Source: Croceibacterium_A sp035626815
GTDB taxonomy: Bacteria; Pseudomonadota; Alphaproteobacteria; Sphingomonadales; Sphingomonadaceae
Length of the DNA stretch: 16,772 bases
NCBI GenBank assembly: GCA_035626815.1
Contig: DASPMY010000019.1
Coordinates: 1-16,772, forward strand
Direction: 5' to 3'
Shown here piece after piece: positions 14,093-16,772 of the stretch (positions within the stretch are counted from its first letter, which is position 1; every line of letters starts with the position of its first letter). The translations under genes were made by a program, and so were the position numbers. Below the pieces are notes generated by a model. That model had not been told where the DNA came from and made no database searches. It worked only from the letters and a program-made list of their open reading frames with translations.

Positions 14093-14644
14093 ATGCGTCA
14101 TCAGGTCACACTTGCGCTCGCGGCGCTGCTCGCCGGCGGCTCGGCCGGGGCGGAGGTTCCCGCGACGAGCGAGGCCGGCTTCGTCTCGCACAACGAAGTG
14201 CTCGTGGCGGCCTCGCCGCAGGAGTCATGGGACGCCCTGGTGCGCCCCGGCGACTGGTGGAACGGCGAGCACACGTATTCCGGCGATGCCGCCAACATGA
14301 GCATCGCGCCCATCGCCGGCGGCTGTTTCTGCGAGACCATTCCCGGGCCGGGCGGCGAGATCGAGCACATGCGGGTGATCTACGTCGCACCCGGCTCGAC
14401 CTTGCGCCTGACCGGCGGGCTCGGCCCGCTGCAGGCGGAAGCGGTCACCGGCGTGCTGACCATGACCCTCGAGCCCGACGGCGAGATGACCCGGATCAGC
14501 TGGGACTACGTCGTCGGCGGGTACATGCGCATGCCGATGGCCGAGCTCGCGCCGCTCGTCGACCAGGTCGTCGGCGAGCAGCTGCTGCGGCTGGCGACCC
14601 GGCTCGGCACGGTAATGGATCCGGCGTCGCCGCGTGGGCGGTGA
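14093..14644 (+). CDS. Exported SRPBCC/START-like domain protein
   Basis: The 183-residue product starts with a Sec-type signal peptide (MRHQVTLALAALLAGGSAGA, likely cleaved after residue 20). The mature part begins with NEVLVAASPQESWDALVRPGDWWN, the usual beta-strand then helix opening of SRPBCC ligand-binding folds, and ends with a long helix (about 149-171) that would close the hydrophobic pocket. No catalytic motif is visible, so the ligand is unknown. The ATG has an excellent ribosome-binding site, GGGAGG five bases ahead; an in-frame TTG at 14063 is less likely. It starts 43 bases after adk on the same strand and is probably in its operon. It could also be described as an ATPase-activator-like or cyclase-like protein; I make no functional claim. 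Confidence 0.8.
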   Translation: MRHQVTLALAALLAGGSAGAEVPATSEAGFVSHNEVLVAASPQESWDALVRPGDWWNGEHTYSGDAANMSIAPIAGGCFCETIPGPGGEIEHMRVIYVAPGSTLRLTGGLGPLQAEAVTGVLTMTLEPDGEMTRISWDYVVGGYMRMPMAELAPLVDQVVGEQLLRLATRLGTVMDPASPRGR

Positions 14645-14653
14645 TGGCAGATT

Positions 14654-14682
14654 TTGACGACCGCGTCGTTTTGGTGTAGCCA
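14654..14682 (+). promoter_or_regulatory. Predicted distal promoter of the rpsM-rpsK-rpoA operon
   Basis: TTGACG (14654-14659), 17 bases, then TAGCCA (14677-14682). The -35 matches consensus at five of six positions; the -10 is weak. It lies just after the stop of the SRPBCC gene and would give a leader of roughly 255 bases before rpsM. Confidence 0.4.
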
Positions 14683-14746
14683 ATGCCTTCTGATGCGTCG
14701 CCGGCCCGGGGTTCGGAGCCGTTGCGCGCATGTGCGCGTTTCGCTG

Positions 14747-14775
14747 TTGACGGCGCGAGTGAATCGCCGTAAGCG
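14747..14775 (+). promoter_or_regulatory. Predicted proximal promoter of the rpsM-rpsK-rpoA operon
   Basis: TTGACG (14747-14752), 17 bases, then TAAGCG (14770-14775). It uses the same -35 hexamer and spacing as the element 93 bases upstream, which supports the idea of tandem promoters. The rest of the 299-base gap up to rpsM (14645-14943) holds no gene I can support, only a small palindromic CGCGCATGTGCGCG near 14725 and an ill-supported open frame. Confidence 0.45.
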
Positions 14776-14943
14776 CGCCGCTCATTCGACAGTTGCGGGG
14801 CAGTTCGGCGGGCGGGCCACAAAGTGCCTGTTCATCCGGACTTTTTGCCGTTGGCAAGCCGCCCGGCGAGTGTCGATGAAACAGCGATGAGATAGGGGCG
14901 TCCGCCAGCGGGCAACAAGTCCCTGTGGAGCATGGAGAATTAA

Positions 14944-15312
14944 GTGGCTCGTATTGCCGGGGTAAACCTCCCCACCAACAAGCGCGTGATCGTCGCGCTG
15001 ACCTACATCCACGGTATCGGCCCGACGACGGCCCGCAAGATCGCCGCCAAGCTCGGCATCGACGAGTCGCGCCGGGTGCAGGACCTGACCGACGCCGAAG
15101 TGCTGCAGATCCGCGAGACGATCGACGCCGACCACTCGGTCGAGGGCGACCTCAGGCGCGACACGGCGATGAACATCAAGCGGCTGATGGACCTCGCCTG
15201 CTACCGCGGCCTGCGCCACCGCAAGGGCCTCCCGGTCCGCGGCCAGCGCACCCACACCAACGCGCGCACCCGCAAGGGCAAGGCCAAGCCGATCGCCGGC
15301 AAGAAGAAGTAG
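14944..15312 (+). CDS. rpsM: 30S ribosomal protein S13
   Basis: The 122-residue protein starts at a GTG with GGAG eight bases ahead (GGAGAATTAAGTGG). It reads MARIAGVNLPTNKRVIVALT, then the helix-turn region GIGPTTARKIAAKLGI, then the C-terminal RNA-binding tail with GQRTHTNARTRKGKAKPI. S13 lies at the top of the 30S head, contacts P-site tRNA and L5, and forms bridge B1 (family knowledge). There is no rpmJ between secY and rpsM, as is common in Alphaproteobacteria. A long leader with promoter-like elements precedes it. Confidence 0.99.
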   Translation: MARIAGVNLPTNKRVIVALTYIHGIGPTTARKIAAKLGIDESRRVQDLTDAEVLQIRETIDADHSVEGDLRRDTAMNIKRLMDLACYRGLRHRKGLPVRGQRTHTNARTRKGKAKPIAGKKK

Positions 15313-15385
15313 GCGCGCGCCCCCCAACCCGGCCTCGCCCGGGGACGGACGGCAGCGGTTTCAGACTTAGGACAGGACACCGACC

Positions 15386-15775
15386 ATGGCACGCGAACCC
15401 CAGCGCATCAAACGGCGGGAGCGCAAGAACATCTCCAGCGGCGTGGCGCACGTCAACGCCAGCTTCAACAACACGATGATCACCATCACCGACGCGCAAG
15501 GCAACGCCATCAGCTGGTCCTCGGCCGGGATGATGGGCTTCAAGGGCAGCCGCAAGAGCACGCCCTACGCCGCCCAGGTCGCCGCCGACGACGCCGGCAA
15601 GAAGGCCGCCGAGCACGGCGTGCGCACGCTCGAGGTCGAGATCAAGGGCCCCGGCTCGGGCCGCGAGAGCGCCTTGCGCGCGCTGCAGGCGGTCGGCTTC
15701 ACCATCACCTCGATCCGCGACGTGACCCCGATCCCGCACAACGGGGTGAGGCCGTCCAAGCGCCGCCGCGTCTGA
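15386..15775 (+). CDS. rpsK: 30S ribosomal protein S11
   Basis: The 129-residue product is of normal length. Key segments are GVAHVNASFNNTMITITDAQ, then ISWSSAGMMGFKGSRKSTPY, then VTPIPHNGVRPSKRRRV at the end, all diagnostic of S11, which forms part of the 30S platform near the Shine-Dalgarno helix. AGGACAGGACACCGACC precedes the ATG. A 73-base gap separates it from rpsM and a 112-base gap from rpoA. No rpsD follows, which fits the alphaproteobacterial order. Confidence 0.99.
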   Translation: MAREPQRIKRRERKNISSGVAHVNASFNNTMITITDAQGNAISWSSAGMMGFKGSRKSTPYAAQVAADDAGKKAAEHGVRTLEVEIKGPGSGRESALRALQAVGFTITSIRDVTPIPHNGVRPSKRRRV

Positions 15776-15786
15776 TCGAACCTGCC

Positions 15787-15815
15787 GGCGGGCGCCCATC
15801 GCATCGGGGCCCGCC
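15787..15815 (+). other. First stem-loop in the rpsK-rpoA gap
   Basis: GGCGGGC (15787-15793) pairs with GCCCGCC (15809-15815), and CCC at 15795-15797 can extend the stem with GGG at 15806-15808 past a one-base bulge. It starts 11 bases after the rpsK stop. No T-tract follows. Confidence 0.45.
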
Positions 15816-15826
15816 ACAATTCGCAT

Positions 15827-15856
15827 CGGCCGCGGCGTGACAACGCTCCGCGGCCG
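15827..15856 (+). other. Second stem-loop in the rpsK-rpoA gap
   Basis: CGGCCGCGG (15827-15835) is exactly complementary to CCGCGGCCG (15848-15856). Inside it, CGT and ACG can pair around a GACA tetraloop. It ends 31 bases before the rpoA ATG, with the ribosome-binding stretch TTAGGGGAAG in between. No T-tract follows, so it may be a structure that sets RpoA output relative to the r-proteins; this is inference. Confidence 0.5.
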
Positions 15857-15887
15857 TGCCGCCAGTATGAACCTTTAGGGGAAGTCC

Positions 15888-16772
15888 ATGTCCGTCAATA
15901 CGAAGAACTGGCAGGAACTGAAGAAGCCCAACAGCCTCGACGTCAAGAGCGGCGGCGATGCCAAGCGCAAGGCGACGTTCGTCGCCGAGCCGCTCGAGCG
16001 CGGCTTCGGGCTGACGCTCGGCAACGCGCTGCGCCGGGTGCTCCTGTCGAGCCTTCAGGGTGCCGCGATCACCTCGATCCGCATCGAGAACGTGCTGCAC
16101 GAGTTCTCGAGCCTCGCCGGGGTGCGCGAGGACGTCACCGACATCGTCCTCAACGTCAAGCAGATCGCGCTCCGGATGGAAGGCGAGGGCCCCAAGCGGC
16201 TGCAGCTCAGCGCCACCGGCCCGGCCGAGGTCAAGGCCGGCGACATCGCGGTGACCGGCGACATCGAGGTGCTCAACAAGGACCTCGTCATCTGCCACCT
16301 CGACGAGGGCGCGACGCTCAACATGGAGCTGACCGCCGACAGCGGCAAGGGCTACGTGCCGGCGGTCGGCAACCGCCCGGTCGACGCGCCGATCGGCCTC
16401 ATCCCGGTCGACTCGCTGTACTCGCCGATCCGCCAGGTCAGCTACAAGGTCGACAACGCCCGCGTCGGCCAGGAGCTCGACTACGACAAGCTGTCGATCA
16501 CGGTCGAGACCGACGGCACAGTGACGCCGGAGGACGCGGTCGCCTATGCCGCGCGCATCCTGCAGGACCAGCTGACGCTGTTCGTGCACTTCGAGGAAGG
16601 CGTGCCGCTGCCGTCGAGCCCGATGATCGGCATGGCGGCGCAGCCCGAGGAGAGCGACGCCAACCAGCTCAACCGCTACCTGCTCAAGAAGGTCGACGAG
16701 CTCGAGCTGTCGGTTCGTTCGGCCAACTGCCTCAAGAACGACAACATCATCTACATCGGCGACCTCGTCCAG
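15888..16772 (+). CDS. rpoA: RNA polymerase alpha subunit (3' end outside window)
   Basis: The first 295 codons are present; alphaproteobacterial alpha subunits usually have about 335-355 residues, so some 50 residues are cut by the window edge. The N-terminal domain has the dimerisation core GFGLTLGNALRRVLLSSLQG (near residues 39-58). The linker follows at about 240-255 and the C-terminal domain starts with LNRYLLKKVDELELSV. That domain keeps the VRSANCLK motif with Arg at about 277, equivalent to the UP-element-binding Arg265 of E. coli. The ATG has AGGGGA six bases ahead. The subunit seeds polymerase assembly and takes activator contacts (family knowledge). Confidence 0.99.
   Translation, partial: MSVNTKNWQELKKPNSLDVKSGGDAKRKATFVAEPLERGFGLTLGNALRRVLLSSLQGAAITSIRIENVLHEFSSLAGVREDVTDIVLNVKQIALRMEGEGPKRLQLSATGPAEVKAGDIAVTGDIEVLNKDLVICHLDEGATLNMELTADSGKGYVPAVGNRPVDAPIGLIPVDSLYSPIRQVSYKVDNARVGQELDYDKLSITVETDGTVTPEDAVAYAARILQDQLTLFVHFEEGVPLPSSPMIGMAAQPEESDANQLNRYLLKKVDELELSVRSANCLKNDNIIYIGDLVQ

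Noticed and set aside
12025..14094. Minus-strand open frame of 689 codons opposite secY and adk
   Set aside because: It is rich in Asp, Arg and His in the manner of an antisense shadow and lies over two highly conserved genes.
14654..14890. Small 78-codon open frame upstream of rpsM
   Set aside because: No ribosome-binding site, no family resemblance, and it covers promoter-like elements.
1..16772. CRISPR array, tRNA, rRNA or tandem repeat
   Set aside because: No regularly spaced repeats, cloverleaf-like sequences or rRNA signatures were seen; the only repetitive coding stretch is the RG block of S5.

Overview
The window is a G+C-rich chromosomal stretch carrying most of the S10-spc-alpha ribosomal protein cluster of an alphaproteobacterium, most likely a member of the Sphingomonadales. 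The evidence is: (1) the gene order rplW-rplB-rpsS-rplV-rpsC-rplP-rpmC-rpsQ-rplN-rplX-rplE-rpsN-rpsH-rplF-rplR-rpsE-rpmD, then rplO-secY-adk, then rpsM-rpsK-rpoA; (2) rpoA follows rpsK directly, with no rpsD between them, and no rpmJ follows secY; (3) S5 carries a long Arg/Gly-rich N-terminal extension that I associate with sphingomonads; (4) S14 is of the zinc-free type. Family and taxon assignments rest on recognising protein sequences by eye, not on a database search.

Positions 1-7285 hold a tight plus-strand run of 17 ribosomal protein genes, from the 3' end of rplW to rpmD. Stops and starts often overlap by one base (TAATG or TGATG), which suggests translational coupling. A strong hairpin with a short T-tract follows rpmD at 7310-7339.

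Positions 7340-11268 are an insert that is not part of the usual r-protein cluster and separates rpmD from rplO. It holds three cell-surface glycan genes: a minus-strand multi-membrane-span protein resembling O-antigen/oligosaccharide repeat-unit polymerases, a minus-strand putative glycosyltransferase-like protein with a DxD motif, and a divergent plus-strand membrane acyltransferase of the acyltransferase-3 (OafA-like) family. No transposase, integrase, tRNA or clear flanking repeat is visible. The 5' end of the polymerase-like gene is visibly richer in A+T than its surroundings.

Positions 11296-14644 resume the spc cluster with a good candidate promoter, then rplO, secY and adk, followed closely by a gene for a small exported SRPBCC/START-like protein. 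The rplO-secY gap carries strong hairpins that lack a T-tract. Positions 14645-14943 are a non-coding leader with two promoter-like elements before rpsM. rpsM, rpsK and the first 295 codons of rpoA complete the window; the rpsK-rpoA gap has two GC-rich stem-loops.

The r-proteins build the 30S and 50S subunits, SecY is the translocon channel, Adk balances adenylate pools and RpoA is the RNA polymerase alpha subunit. The insert probably acts in synthesis or decoration of a surface polysaccharide. I see no clear new defence or mobile system. The most unusual thing here is the surface-glycan insert that splits the spc operon, together with the terminator and promoter that seem to accommodate it.
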